63,115 nt of DNA from Lentisphaerota bacterium. GTDB taxonomy: Bacteria; Verrucomicrobiota; Lentisphaeria; Victivallales; Victivallaceae. The notes beneath the pieces were generated by a model. That model did no database searches and had not been told where the DNA came from. It worked only from the letters and a program-made list of their open reading frames with translations. Shown piece after piece: positions 53,497 through 63,012 of this stretch (its first letter is position 1; each line of letters begins with the position of its first letter). The stretch spans positions 1 through 63,115 of the forward strand of contig SUWE01000009.1 of assembly GCA_015061615.1 (NCBI GenBank), in the 5' to 3' direction. The translations under genes were made by a program, and so were the position numbers.

Positions 53497-55215
53497 ATGA
53501 AAAAACTCTCTGATATTGCCAATCGTAAACTTACCATCTCCCTCGGAGCCGACCACGGCGCTTTCGAGGCAAAAAATGCTATCGCCGAGTTCCTCAAAGG
53601 CGCCGGTCACGACGTGCTTGACTGCGGAGCATTCGCCCTTGATCCGGAAGATGATTATCCGGATTTCGCCGTTCCTGCCGCCAAAGCAGTTGCCATAGGC
53701 AACGCCGATGCCGCGATCCTGTTCTGCCGCTCCGGAATTGGAGTGAGCATTGCCGCCAACCGTTATCACGGTGTCCGTGCGGCGCTCTGCCACACTCAGA
53801 AAAATGTTCTTTCCAGCCGTCAGCACAACTGCTCAAACTGCCTCGTCCTCAGCGGTGACAATCTCTCTCTGGATGAGATGAAAGATTATATCACCCTCTG
53901 GCTCGCCACCGATTACAGCGGCGATGCCCGTCACACCCGCCGTCTGGAAAAACTGGAAACCGCTTCCTATGATGATATCGCCGCTCTCCGCGATGCCGAT
54001 CCGGAACTTGCCGCGATGATCGACCGCGAAGCCGCCCGCCAGAATGACGGTATCGAACTTATCGCCAGCGAAAACTTTGCCAGCTGCGCCGTCCGCGCCG
54101 CTCAGGGTTCCGTCCTGACCAACAAATACGCCGAAGGTTACTCCGGCAAACGTTACTACAACGGCTGTGAATTTATCGACGAAGTCGAAACTCTTGCCAT
54201 TGAACGCGCGAAGAAACTTTTCGGAGCCGAAGCCGCCAACGTCCAGCCCCACTCCGGCAGCGGCGCCAATCAGGCGGTCTACACCGCACTCTGCCAGCCC
54301 GGTGACACGGTGCTTGCAATGAGCCTTGACCACGGCGGTCACCTGACCCACGGTCATCCGCTCAACTTCTCCGGCAAACTCTACAATATGGTTCCCTACG
54401 GCGTCAGCGCTGAAACTGAGCAGATCGACTACGATGAAGTTGAAAGACTTGCTCTGGAATGCAAACCCAAAATGATCCTTGCCGGAGCCAGTGCCTATCC
54501 CAGAATCATCGACTTCCCCCGTCTGCGTGAGATCGCGGACAAAGTCGGTGCCATCCTCTTTGTCGATATGGCACACATTGCCGGTCTGGTCGCCGCCGGT
54601 GAACACCCCTCCCCGGTTCCCTATGCCGACGTTGTCACCACCACCACCCACAAAACTCTGCGCGGACCGCGCGGCGGACTTATCCTCTGCCGTGAACAGT
54701 ATATCAAAGCGATCAACTCCGCAGTCTTCCCCGGTTTGCAGGGCGGACCGTTGGAACACGTCATCGCCGCCAAAGCGGTCTGCTTCGGCGAAGCTCTCAA
54801 AGAGGAGTTTAAAGCCTATCAGCATCAGGTGAAACTCAACGCCGCCAAACTTGCCGGTGAACTTGCCGCACGCGGATTCCGCATCGTTTCCGGCGGAACA
54901 GACAATCACCTTGCTCTTATCGACCTGCGTCCCAAAAACGCCACCGGTAAAGAGGTTGCCAACGCTCTGGATAAAGCACGCATCACCGCGAACAAGAACA
55001 TGATCCCCTTCGATCCGGCAAAACCGATGGTCACCAGCGGTATCCGTATCGGAACCCCGGCGATCACCACCCGCGGACTTAAAGAAGATGATATGGTCAA
55101 AGTCGCTGAGTTCATCGACCGCGCCGTTGCAGTGAAAGATGATGATGCCGCACTCGCCGCCATCGGTGAAGAGGTCAAAGCGTTCATGGCGAACTTCCCC
55201 ATGCCCCAGTTCTGA
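53497..55215 (+). CDS. RpiB-GlyA fusion: ribose-5-phosphate isomerase B / serine hydroxymethyltransferase
   Basis: The 572-residue product is a fusion. Residues 1-145 are Rpi[29 protein letters not shown] (catalytic Cys77), [10 protein letters not shown]. Residues about 155-572 are Gly[38 protein letters not shown] and the PLP lysine in [14 protein letters not shown]. RpiB interconverts ribose-5- and ribulose-5-phosphate; GlyA moves the serine hydroxymethyl group to THF. Both halves keep their catalytic residues. AAGGAAG precedes ATG 53497. The upstream phosphatase ends 26 bases before. Confidence 0.95.
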   Translation: MKKLSDIANRKLTISLGADHGAFEAKNAIAEFLKGAGHDVLDCGAFALDPEDDYPDFAVPAAKAVAIGNADAAILFCRSGIGVSIAANRYHGVRAALCHTQKNVLSSRQHNCSNCLVLSGDNLSLDEMKDYITLWLATDYSGDARHTRRLEKLETASYDDIAALRDADPELAAMIDREAARQNDGIELIASENFASCAVRAAQGSVLTNKYAEGYSGKRYYNGCEFIDEVETLAIERAKKLFGAEAANVQPHSGSGANQAVYTALCQPGDTVLAMSLDHGGHLTHGHPLNFSGKLYNMVPYGVSAETEQIDYDEVERLALECKPKMILAGASAYPRIIDFPRLREIADKVGAILFVDMAHIAGLVAAGEHPSPVPYADVVTTTTHKTLRGPRGGLILCREQYIKAINSAVFPGLQGGPLEHVIAAKAVCFGEALKEEFKAYQHQVKLNAAKLAGELAARGFRIVSGGTDNHLALIDLRPKNATGKEVANALDKARITANKNMIPFDPAKPMVTSGIRIGTPAITTRGLKEDDMVKVAEFIDRAVAVKDDDAALAAIGEEVKAFMANFPMPQF

Positions 55216-55240
55216 ATAAAATATAAGGAATTATCTGAAA

Positions 55241-56488
55241 ATGATCGATATTAAAATTATCCGTGACAATGCTGAAATGGTGCGGCAGAACTGTATCCGC
55301 CGCGGCTATCCCATTGATATCGAGGGTCTGGTAAAACTGGATTCCGACTGCCGTCAGCTTTCCACTGAGATCGAAAATCTGCGCGGTGAACGCAACCGCC
55401 TCAGCAAAGAGTGTGCAAAAGACCCTGCGGCAAGAGATCAGGTCAAACAGATCAAAGTCCAGCTTGGCGAAAAAGAGAACAAACTTGCAACTTTGCAGGA
55501 AAGAATCCGTCAGGTGCTTATCCGTATGCCGAATTTGCTTGCTCCGGATGTTCCGGACGGCACCGATGACACCGGCAATGTGGAAATCCGCAAAGTCGGT
55601 ACCATCCGTGAATTTGATTTTGAAATAAAAGATCACCAGCAGCTTGGTGAAGATCTGGATATCCTTGATATCGCCCGCGGTTCCAAAGTCGCCCAGACCG
55701 GTTTCTATTACTGGAAAGGCAAAGGCGCCATGCTTGCCCAGGCGTTCTTCTTCTGGGTCCAGAAGTTCCTTGCCGAACGCGGTTTCACCGTCTTTATGAC
55801 CCCGTGTCTTGCCAAAGAACGCACTCTGTTCGGTACCGGATACCTGCCTTTCTTTGCCGATCAGACCTACAATATCAACGGTGAAGATCTTGCGCTTATC
55901 GGAACAAGTGAACAGACTCTGGTCGGTTATCATGCCGATGATGTGCTTGACGGAGCCAAACTGCCGCTGTGCTACACCGCTTACACTCCGTGTTTCCGTA
56001 CCGAAGCCGGCAGTTACGGCAGAGCGTCCAAAGGAATCTTCCGCGTGCATCAGTTCCACAAAGTTGAGCAGATCGTCTTCTGCAAACCCGAAGAATCCCC
56101 CAAATACCATGAGTTCTGTCTGGAAAACGAAGAAGCGCTGCTTCAAGCGCTCGGTCTGCCCTATCATGTGGTGAATGTCTGTGTCGGCGACCTCGGCGCC
56201 CCCGGATACAAGAAGTACGATATCGAAGCGTTCTTCCCCAGCTTCGGCGGTTACCGCGAAGTCACCAGCAACACCAATCTGACTGAATTCCAGAGCCGAC
56301 GTCTCAATATCCGTTATAAAGACGGTGATGACAAAGGCTTTGTCCACACCATCAGTGCGACCGCCGCAACTGACCGTATGCTGATCTGCATCCTTGAGAC
56401 CTATCAGCAGAAAGACGGTTCGGTCATCATTCCGGAAGTGCTGCATCCTTACACCGGTTTCGACCGCATCGAAGCTCCGGGAAAATAA
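55241..56488 (+). CDS. serS: Seryl-tRNA synthetase
   Basis: The 415-residue class II synthetase has an N-terminal coiled coil (residues about 30-105) and class II motifs: TSEQTLVGYHADDVL, CFRTEAGSYGRASKGIFR and QFHKVEQ, and near the end SNTNLTEFQSRRLNIRYK. It charges tRNA-Ser and Sec if present. It lies 25 bases after rpiB-glyA, likely on the same transcript, and is followed by a strong terminator. Confidence 0.96.
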   Translation: MIDIKIIRDNAEMVRQNCIRRGYPIDIEGLVKLDSDCRQLSTEIENLRGERNRLSKECAKDPAARDQVKQIKVQLGEKENKLATLQERIRQVLIRMPNLLAPDVPDGTDDTGNVEIRKVGTIREFDFEIKDHQQLGEDLDILDIARGSKVAQTGFYYWKGKGAMLAQAFFFWVQKFLAERGFTVFMTPCLAKERTLFGTGYLPFFADQTYNINGEDLALIGTSEQTLVGYHADDVLDGAKLPLCYTAYTPCFRTEAGSYGRASKGIFRVHQFHKVEQIVFCKPEESPKYHEFCLENEEALLQALGLPYHVVNVCVGDLGAPGYKKYDIEAFFPSFGGYREVTSNTNLTEFQSRRLNIRYKDGDDKGFVHTISATAATDRMLICILETYQQKDGSVIIPEVLHPYTGFDRIEAPGK

Positions 56489-56517
56489 GCGCCGCTTCCG
56501 GTTTGCTGAATCAAAAA

Positions 56518-56573
56518 GCACGGCAGAATATGCCCTGTTGCAAAAACAGGAATAATAACTGCCGTGCCTTTTT
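56518..56573 (+). terminator. Branched hairpin terminator after serS
   Basis: GCACGGCAG and CTGCCGTGC enclose a small inner hairpin (CCTGTTGCAAAAACAGG) and are followed by CTTTTT. Confidence 0.85.
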
Positions 56574-56595
56574 GGAGTTTACGGGAAAGTAAAAT

Positions 56596-58167
56596 ATGCT
56601 GAATATCAAAGATAAATTTACCGGACTGATGCTCTTTCTGCTGGGTACGGCATGGGGCAACTGGTGGACCACGGATATACTCTCCTGCCCGGAGTGGTGG
56701 TTCATCGGCGAGATCGCCCTGCTTACCGGCAGCGGTGTCTGTCTTATCCGGAAATTGAGCGGAGTCTGGAAGATATTTCTTCCGGCGCTGCTGCTGCTTC
56801 CTGCGGTATTGATGCCCGCAGGGGACTGGCAGTCTGTTCTCGTTCCCTTTGTATTCGGCATGTGGTACGGTTCAAATGAGGAACTTTCTTCAGAATGGAA
56901 ACCGTCGAGGATCTTCTGCGGCGGTCTGCTTCTGGGCGGTGTGCTTGCCGGTGTGATAATGCCGCTGCCGGGGGTGGCTCCGGCGATAGCGGTGCTGACA
57001 CTGCTGCTTGCCGGGTGGAAACTTTCCACGTCGGCATTCTGTGAAATGGTGCTGCTTTCTGCGGTGATGCTCTTTCTCATTTATCCGGAACCGGAAAATC
57101 TTTCCAAGCCGGCGGTTCTTGAACCGGGAACAGTCATCAGTGCATTTTCCCTTGTTCCGGCACGGGAAACGCCCCGCCGTCCCCAAATAAGTTTCATCGG
57201 CGGACGGGAGTCGGAACTTCAGCAGCATGCACGGGAACTTTATCCGGTAAGCAATATGCTGTTTCTGCCGGAACTGCCGGGAACGCTCCCGGCAAAGAGT
57301 GATCTCATCGTCGTCTGCGGTCTGCCGGAAACCGGAGACAGCGGAGCGGCGGCGATGCTCCGGGCGCTGAGAAAAGACGGAATACTGCTCTTTCCGGCGG
57401 AGTTGTGCCGTCTGCTCCCGGAATTATCATGGCACAAACTTCCGGGTTCCGGCGGCAAATATGCCGCGGCATCGCCGGGACGGGTACTGGATACCGATCC
57501 GGACAAAATGGACAAAGAGTTTGAAAAACATTTCCGGCGCGCACCGGATCTTGCTCCGGCTGCCGGGATTCTTGCCGGAATGCTCGTCGATTTCAAAAGC
57601 GGAAAATTCACCTTTCCGCCGAAACATAAAAAAGATTTCATGCGCCACAGCTGTATTGCGGCAATAGCATTTATCTATCTGATGATCGCGGCACTGCGGC
57701 GGGGCAGAAAAGCGGAAATGGAAAATTTCCGCATCTTTATAAACTGTGCCGGATACACACTGCTTGCCGCAGTGACAGTTCCGGTGATATTTGCGGGATT
57801 GCCGACCGTCGCCTCACTTCGTTCTCTGGTCACCGCAATGGCGGTAATGTGGTTTTTCCGCCGTCCTTATCCCCGCAGTAAAAGTTTCATCTGGTTTGCC
57901 GGTCTGCTGGCGGTCACCGCACTCGGCGCAACCTTGATGAACAGTTGGATTTTTGCCATATCCGCGCTGGTGTTCGGCGGTTATACCTTTGCCGTGCTGG
58001 ATGGTGAGTTATGCACCAGACATGCCGGTTCCGCCGATCCGCTGCGTTTTATTGCCGCCGCACTCGCTGCCTGTGCGGTATACTGGATACAGAAACTTGA
58101 TCTGCCGTATCACATTCTCTTTTCCGCCGCAGCGTTATTGCGCTGCTGGTCACTTCTGCGCAACTGA
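56596..58167 (+). CDS. Polytopic membrane protein with a central Rossmann-like domain
   Basis: The 523-residue protein has about five N-terminal helices (1-165), a soluble middle (about 190-330) and about five C-terminal helices (350-520). The middle reads like a stripped spermidine-synthase/methyltransferase fold: ISFIGGRESELQQHA, SDLIVVCGLPETGDSGAAAM and RALRKDGILLFPAEL. It resembles the fused membrane spermidine-synthase-like proteins, but the usual GGGDG motif is missing, so activity is doubtful. I do not recognise a named family. ATG 56596 begins directly after the serS terminator. Confidence 0.75.
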   Translation: MLNIKDKFTGLMLFLLGTAWGNWWTTDILSCPEWWFIGEIALLTGSGVCLIRKLSGVWKIFLPALLLLPAVLMPAGDWQSVLVPFVFGMWYGSNEELSSEWKPSRIFCGGLLLGGVLAGVIMPLPGVAPAIAVLTLLLAGWKLSTSAFCEMVLLSAVMLFLIYPEPENLSKPAVLEPGTVISAFSLVPARETPRRPQISFIGGRESELQQHARELYPVSNMLFLPELPGTLPAKSDLIVVCGLPETGDSGAAAMLRALRKDGILLFPAELCRLLPELSWHKLPGSGGKYAAASPGRVLDTDPDKMDKEFEKHFRRAPDLAPAAGILAGMLVDFKSGKFTFPPKHKKDFMRHSCIAAIAFIYLMIAALRRGRKAEMENFRIFINCAGYTLLAAVTVPVIFAGLPTVASLRSLVTAMAVMWFFRRPYPRSKSFIWFAGLLAVTALGATLMNSWIFAISALVFGGYTFAVLDGELCTRHAGSADPLRFIAAALAACAVYWIQKLDLPYHILFSAAALLRCWSLLRN

Positions 58168-58178
58168 AAGAACCGGTC

Positions 58179-58550
58179 ATGAACAGCATATACAAATATT
58201 TCCTGAAAAAATTTCTGCCGTCACTGGTGGTGATGTTTCCGCTGCTCTGCGGAACACAATTATTTGCCCATGTCCGGAAATTTGCGGAAACAGAAACACT
58301 AACAGCCGTAAAATCTCCGGATACTCCGGAAAAAAAGTTTCTGCCGGAAATTTTCAATTCCGCCGTTACCGCATGCCGCAATGAGTCGGAATGCACTCCG
58401 GAAAAAAACGGAGAATATATCGCCACGGATTTGAATGCAATATGGGGAAACAAAAGTACATACATCAGTATAAACACTGAGAATTTCAACATATTTCTGC
58501 TGGAAATAGGCATTGTAACGATTTCCGGCAGAGACGGACCTGCCAGTTGA
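58179..58550 (+). CDS. Small secreted hypothetical protein
   Basis: The 123-residue product has a probable signal peptide (FLPSLVVMFPLLCGTQLFA). The mature part is about 90 residues, has two cysteines (ACRNESEC) that could pair, and no recognisable domain. It starts 12 bases after the membrane protein stop, so it may be co-expressed with it. An overlapping minus-strand frame at 58049-58579 looks like a shadow. Confidence 0.5.
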   Translation: MNSIYKYFLKKFLPSLVVMFPLLCGTQLFAHVRKFAETETLTAVKSPDTPEKKFLPEIFNSAVTACRNESECTPEKNGEYIATDLNAIWGNKSTYISINTENFNIFLLEIGIVTISGRDGPAS

Positions 58551-58602
58551 AATTTGCTGTTACAGATAATAAAAGTCAACTGAAGAAAGGTTATAAAATA
58601 AA

Positions 58603-60765
58603 ATGTTGAATTTTCATCTTTCCGTTGTCCAGCAAATATCGATTCTCGTTTTGCAGCTGGGCATCATAATTTTCGCCGCAAGGCTCTGCGGAAACGCCGC
58701 AAAAAAAATCAAACTCCCCTCAGTTCTCGGTGAATTGCTTGCCGGTATCATCATCGGTCCCTGCCTTCTCGGCGGAATAGGAGTGCCCCTGCACGGCTTG
58801 GAAAACGGTCTTTTCGGTATTGTGGAAAGCGTCCAGGTTGCCGGAGAAACTATCAAAGGTACGGCTGTTCTGGAAAATGTCACCTTCCAGAGTTACCACT
58901 CATCGCTTTACGCCATTGCCACAGTCGGTTCCATTCTTCTGCTTTTTGTTTCCGGTCTGGAAACTGATTTGCGCATGTTCATCCGTTACTCGATCGCCGG
59001 AACTCTGGTCGGTATCGGCGGTGTGATATTCTCCTTTGTCTTTGGTGCCGGGATCAGTGTTTTCATGCTCGGTTACGACTTCATGCATCCGTGTTCACTC
59101 TTTCTCGGTATCCTCAGTACCGCAACAAGTGTCGGTATTACAGCGCGTATTCTTTCGGAACAGAAAAAAATCGATACTCCGGAAGGAGTGACCACCCTTG
59201 CCGCAGCGGTTATCGACGACGTGCTGGGTATTATCTGCCTTGCAGTCGTCCTCGGAATCGCAACAGTTGCCCCCGGCAGTTCGACAAACTGGGGAAAAAT
59301 CGGTATTCTGGCAGCAAAATGTGTCGGTTTCTGGCTGATTGCCACAGCGGCAGGTCTTCTGCTTGCAGGCAGAGCGGCGCAAATGCTGAAAAAATTCAAA
59401 TCTCCGGTTATCTACTCCACACTGGCATTCGGTCTGGCGCTTATTCTTGCCGGATTCTTTGAACAGCAGGGGCTGGCGATGATCATCGGTGCGTATGTCA
59501 CCGGATTGAGCCTTTCAAAAACTGACGTTTCCTTTGCGCTTCAGCAGGCGTTGGAGCCGCTTTACACCTTTATCGTGCCGATCTTCTTCACGGTTATGGG
59601 TATGCTGGTGGATATCCGCGTATTTGCGGATATGAACGTACTGAAAATCGGTCTCATCTACTCTGCACTGGCGATTGCGGCAAAAGTTCTCGGCTGTGCC
59701 CTTCCCGCACTTTTCATGAACTTCACTCCGCTTGGCGCACTGCGTATCGGTACCGGAATGGTTCCCCGCGGTGAAGTTGCGCTCATCATTGCCGGTATCG
59801 GTATGACCACCATGTACGATGGCAAACCGGTGTTGACCAATGATCTGTTTGGTGTGGCGATCATTATGACCCTGATTACAACGGTGCTTGCTCCCCCGCT
59901 GTTGAACTGGGTGCTGAATATGAAAGGTAAAAGCCTGCGTAAAGAGGAGCAGGATTTCTCGGTCGTCCATACGCCGTTTTCATTCAGTTCACGCGTTCTG
60001 ACCAGATTCACACTCGATCATCTGGTGGCGAACCTCAATGCCGAAGGTTACATGCTTTCATCTCTGGATAAGGAAAGCGGCGTGCTGCAAATCCGCAAAA
60101 ATCACCTCTCCTTTGCGCTTACGATCTCCGGCAATGAACTTGTTTTTGAGTCAAATCCCGATGAATTGCCGTTTATCAAAGCGCTCATGTGCGAAACGAT
60201 CGTCAATATTCATCAGGAACTGGAAAGTTTGAAAGAACTCGGAAATCCAGAAGATTTCCAGAAAATGCAGCTTACAGAACAGCAGGAAAGTCCGGTGGAA
60301 AATTCAAAAGCGTTCCGCAAGACTATTGCCGAAGCACTGAACAAAAATGCAATCATCTGTGACTTGAAAGCACGCGATAAAAGCGAAGTCATTCAGGAAC
60401 TTATCCAGACTCTCGTCGATTGCGGCAAAGTCAGCGATGCGGCAGAGTGTTTCAACCATGTGATGCTCCGTGAATCTGCGGCATCGACCTGTCTGCAAAA
60501 CGGCATTGCCCTGCCCCACTGCCGTACCAATACGGCGAAAAAACTTTCTCTTGCCATCGGTATCAACCGCATGGGATACAACTTCGATGCGCTTGATGGA
60601 AATCCAAGCAAGATTTTCATTCTCTGTGTCAGTCCGGAAGGCGATTCCGGACCGCATATCGAGTGTCTTGCGGCGATTGCAACACTGCTTTCAAATCCGG
60701 AAACCGTGAACAAGATCCTTGACAGCAGCAGTGCAGAAGAAATATATGATATTTTCAAAGGCTGA
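58603..60765 (+). CDS. Cation/proton antiporter (CPA2/Kef type) fused to a PTS IIA domain
   Basis: The 720-residue protein has a 12-13-helix antiporter core (residues 1-445) with PSVLGELLAGIIIGPCLLGG, FVSGLETDLRMF, AAVIDDVLGIICLA (ion-site Asp pair) and GMVPRGEVALIIAGIG. A linker of about 120 residues follows, then a type 2 PTS EIIA domain (about 575-720) with the phosphorylatable His639 in IALPHCRT. IIA phosphorylation could tie ion exchange to sugar or nitrogen PTS state. AGAAAGG lies before the ATG. Confidence 0.9.
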   Translation: MLNFHLSVVQQISILVLQLGIIIFAARLCGNAAKKIKLPSVLGELLAGIIIGPCLLGGIGVPLHGLENGLFGIVESVQVAGETIKGTAVLENVTFQSYHSSLYAIATVGSILLLFVSGLETDLRMFIRYSIAGTLVGIGGVIFSFVFGAGISVFMLGYDFMHPCSLFLGILSTATSVGITARILSEQKKIDTPEGVTTLAAAVIDDVLGIICLAVVLGIATVAPGSSTNWGKIGILAAKCVGFWLIATAAGLLLAGRAAQMLKKFKSPVIYSTLAFGLALILAGFFEQQGLAMIIGAYVTGLSLSKTDVSFALQQALEPLYTFIVPIFFTVMGMLVDIRVFADMNVLKIGLIYSALAIAAKVLGCALPALFMNFTPLGALRIGTGMVPRGEVALIIAGIGMTTMYDGKPVLTNDLFGVAIIMTLITTVLAPPLLNWVLNMKGKSLRKEEQDFSVVHTPFSFSSRVLTRFTLDHLVANLNAEGYMLSSLDKESGVLQIRKNHLSFALTISGNELVFESNPDELPFIKALMCETIVNIHQELESLKELGNPEDFQKMQLTEQQESPVENSKAFRKTIAEALNKNAIICDLKARDKSEVIQELIQTLVDCGKVSDAAECFNHVMLRESAASTCLQNGIALPHCRTNTAKKLSLAIGINRMGYNFDALDGNPSKIFILCVSPEGDSGPHIECLAAIATLLSNPETVNKILDSSSAEEIYDIFKG

Positions 60766-60770
60766 ACTGC

Positions 60771-60799
60771 TTGCGCTAAAAGCAATTTGAAGATATATT
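60771..60799 (+). promoter_or_regulatory. Promoter of the glutamine synthetase gene
   Basis: TTGCGC at 60771-60776 and TATATT at 60794-60799 are 17 bases apart, 34 bases before the ATG. Confidence 0.6.
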
Positions 60800-60833
60800 A
60801 TAAAAAATACAAAATCAACATACAGAGGTCACT

Positions 60834-62972
60834 ATGAGCAACAGCAACAGAGCAGATGCGGTCAATCTGATCGCAGTACGCAGCGGCAATCCCCCCATGC
60901 CGGGGTGTGCCGTTTCGATGAATGATTTCGGAGAAGACGTTTTCACCCCCGAACTCATGCAGCAATACCTGCCTGCTCAAGTGACCGATGCATTGATGAA
61001 AACTATCCACTTCGGCACCCCCCTTGACCCGGCACTTGCCGGAGATATTGCAGAAGCGATGAAAAACTGGGCACTGGAACGCGGAGCGACCCATTTCACC
61101 CACTGGTTCCAGCCGCTCAACGGCGGAACAGCGGAAAAACATGATGCGTTTCTGGAACTGACCAACGACGGCAAAGCGCTGATGGAGTTTTCCGGAAAAA
61201 ATCTTATCGGCGGCGAAACCGATGCTTCAAGTTTCCCATCCGGCGGCTTGCGCTGTACCTTTGAAGCACGCGGATATACCGCATGGGATCCGACAAGTCC
61301 GGCATTCATAAAACGCCACAGCAACGGCGCAACGCTTTGTATTCCGACAGCGTTTTGCAGCTACACCGGTGAAGCGCTGGATAAAAAAACTCCGCTTCTG
61401 CGCTCAATACAGGCGCTGAACCGCTCCACAACACGGATGATGAAGTGTTTTGATCTGCCGGAATCGCGCGTGGTGATAACGCTCGGTGCGGAGCAGGAGT
61501 ATTTTCTCATAGACAAGCTCTTTTACCTTCAGCGCCCCGACCTGATGCAGACCGGACGCACCGTTTTCGGCGCTCCGCCGCCGAAGCATCAGCAGATGGA
61601 AGACCACTACTTCGGTTCGATCAAACCCCGGGTACTGGCGTTCATGACCGAAGTTGAACGGGAGTTGTGGAAACTTGGTATTCCTGCAAAAACCCGTCAC
61701 AATGAAGCGGCGCCCGCGCAGTTTGAAATTGCTCCGCGTTTTGAGGAACTCAACCTCGCAGTTGACCACAACATGCTTATCATGGAAGTTCTGCGCGTGG
61801 TTGCCGACCGTCATAATCTGGTCTGCCTGATGCACGAAAAGCCGTTTTTCGGTGTCAACGGGTCAGGTAAACACTGCAACTGGTCAGTCGATTACGGCGA
61901 TTTGAGTCTGCTCAAACCCGGCAGTGACCCGCACCGCAACGCGATCTTTCTGACGACGCTCTGCGCGGTCATCCGTGCGGTCGATCTGCACAGTGATCTG
62001 CTCCGTGCCGTTACCGCCGGAGCAGGCAACGATCACCGACTGGGAGCAAATGAAGCGCCGCCTGCGATCATATCCATCTTCCTCGGCGATCAGCTCACCG
62101 AAGTTATCGAACAGATAGAAATGGGCAGTGTCACCGGCTCAAAACGGCGTCCGGGAGCGCTCAAGATCGGTGCCGATATGCTGCCGCCGCTGCCGCGCGA
62201 TGCGACTGACCGCAACCGTACCAGTCCGTTTGCATTTACCGGAAACAAGTTTGAATTCCGCGCTCCGGGTTCGGGACAATCCTGTTCGGCGGTGAATATG
62301 ATGCTCAATACGATCGTCGCGGAGTCCTTCGACTTCATTGCGGAACAGCTGGAAAAAGTTCCGGCGGAAAACTTCAATGACGGCTTACAGAAAATCCTTC
62401 AGCAGATCATTTGCAAACACAAAAGGATCATCTTCAACGGTGATAATTACAGCAAAGATTGGGTCATCGAAGCGGCGAAACGCGGATTGCCCAATCTGCG
62501 CGGAACCATTGAGGCGATCAAACCGCTGCTCAAGGCGGAAAATCAGGAACTTCTGGGCAAATACGGAGTCCTTTCCAAAACCGAACTTGACTCGCGCCAT
62601 GAAATATTGCTTGAGGAATATCTGCGCAAGCTCCGCATCGAAGCGGGCATCGCTCTGGATATCGTCAACAGTATGATAACTCCGGCGGCTGTCGATGAGT
62701 TCAACCGCACCTGTTCAGCGCTGAATCAGGCGCAGAGCAGCAATATGAATTACGGTATCGCCGCACTGAAATGCAATGCTGACCGCCTGGGATTGTCACT
62801 GGATGAATTGAGTGCGTCTGCTGATGATTTGAAGCGTTCTCTTTCCGGTGAACCGGAAGATATCCTTGCGGCGCTGGAACGTGCGCGCCGAGCCGTTGAC
62901 TCCCTTGAATATCAGGTCGATGACTCCCGCTGGCCATTGCCGAAATATCGGGAAATGCTATTTATTTATTGA
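60834..62972 (+). CDS. glnN: Type III glutamine synthetase
   Basis: The 712-residue product matches GSIII, which is much longer than GSI (about 470). Family stretches include THFTHWFQPLNGGTAEKHD, ETDASSFPSGGLRCTFEARG and LGAEQEYFLID. RHNEAAPAQFEIAPRFEE and AGAGNDHRLGANEAPPAI form the ATP/glutamate site. It makes glutamine from glutamate and ammonia. It stands alone with its own promoter. Confidence 0.96.
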   Translation: MSNSNRADAVNLIAVRSGNPPMPGCAVSMNDFGEDVFTPELMQQYLPAQVTDALMKTIHFGTPLDPALAGDIAEAMKNWALERGATHFTHWFQPLNGGTAEKHDAFLELTNDGKALMEFSGKNLIGGETDASSFPSGGLRCTFEARGYTAWDPTSPAFIKRHSNGATLCIPTAFCSYTGEALDKKTPLLRSIQALNRSTTRMMKCFDLPESRVVITLGAEQEYFLIDKLFYLQRPDLMQTGRTVFGAPPPKHQQMEDHYFGSIKPRVLAFMTEVERELWKLGIPAKTRHNEAAPAQFEIAPRFEELNLAVDHNMLIMEVLRVVADRHNLVCLMHEKPFFGVNGSGKHCNWSVDYGDLSLLKPGSDPHRNAIFLTTLCAVIRAVDLHSDLLRAVTAGAGNDHRLGANEAPPAIISIFLGDQLTEVIEQIEMGSVTGSKRRPGALKIGADMLPPLPRDATDRNRTSPFAFTGNKFEFRAPGSGQSCSAVNMMLNTIVAESFDFIAEQLEKVPAENFNDGLQKILQQIICKHKRIIFNGDNYSKDWVIEAAKRGLPNLRGTIEAIKPLLKAENQELLGKYGVLSKTELDSRHEILLEEYLRKLRIEAGIALDIVNSMITPAAVDEFNRTCSALNQAQSSNMNYGIAALKCNADRLGLSLDELSASADDLKRSLSGEPEDILAALERARRAVDSLEYQVDDSRWPLPKYREMLFIY

Positions 62973-63012
62973 GGTAATTTCAAAATTCCTCAAAAAATAT
63001 TGAAAAACATGG

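Noticed and set aside
55184..56521. 445-codon minus-strand ORF over serS
   Set aside because: It is antisense to serS, which has all class II motifs.
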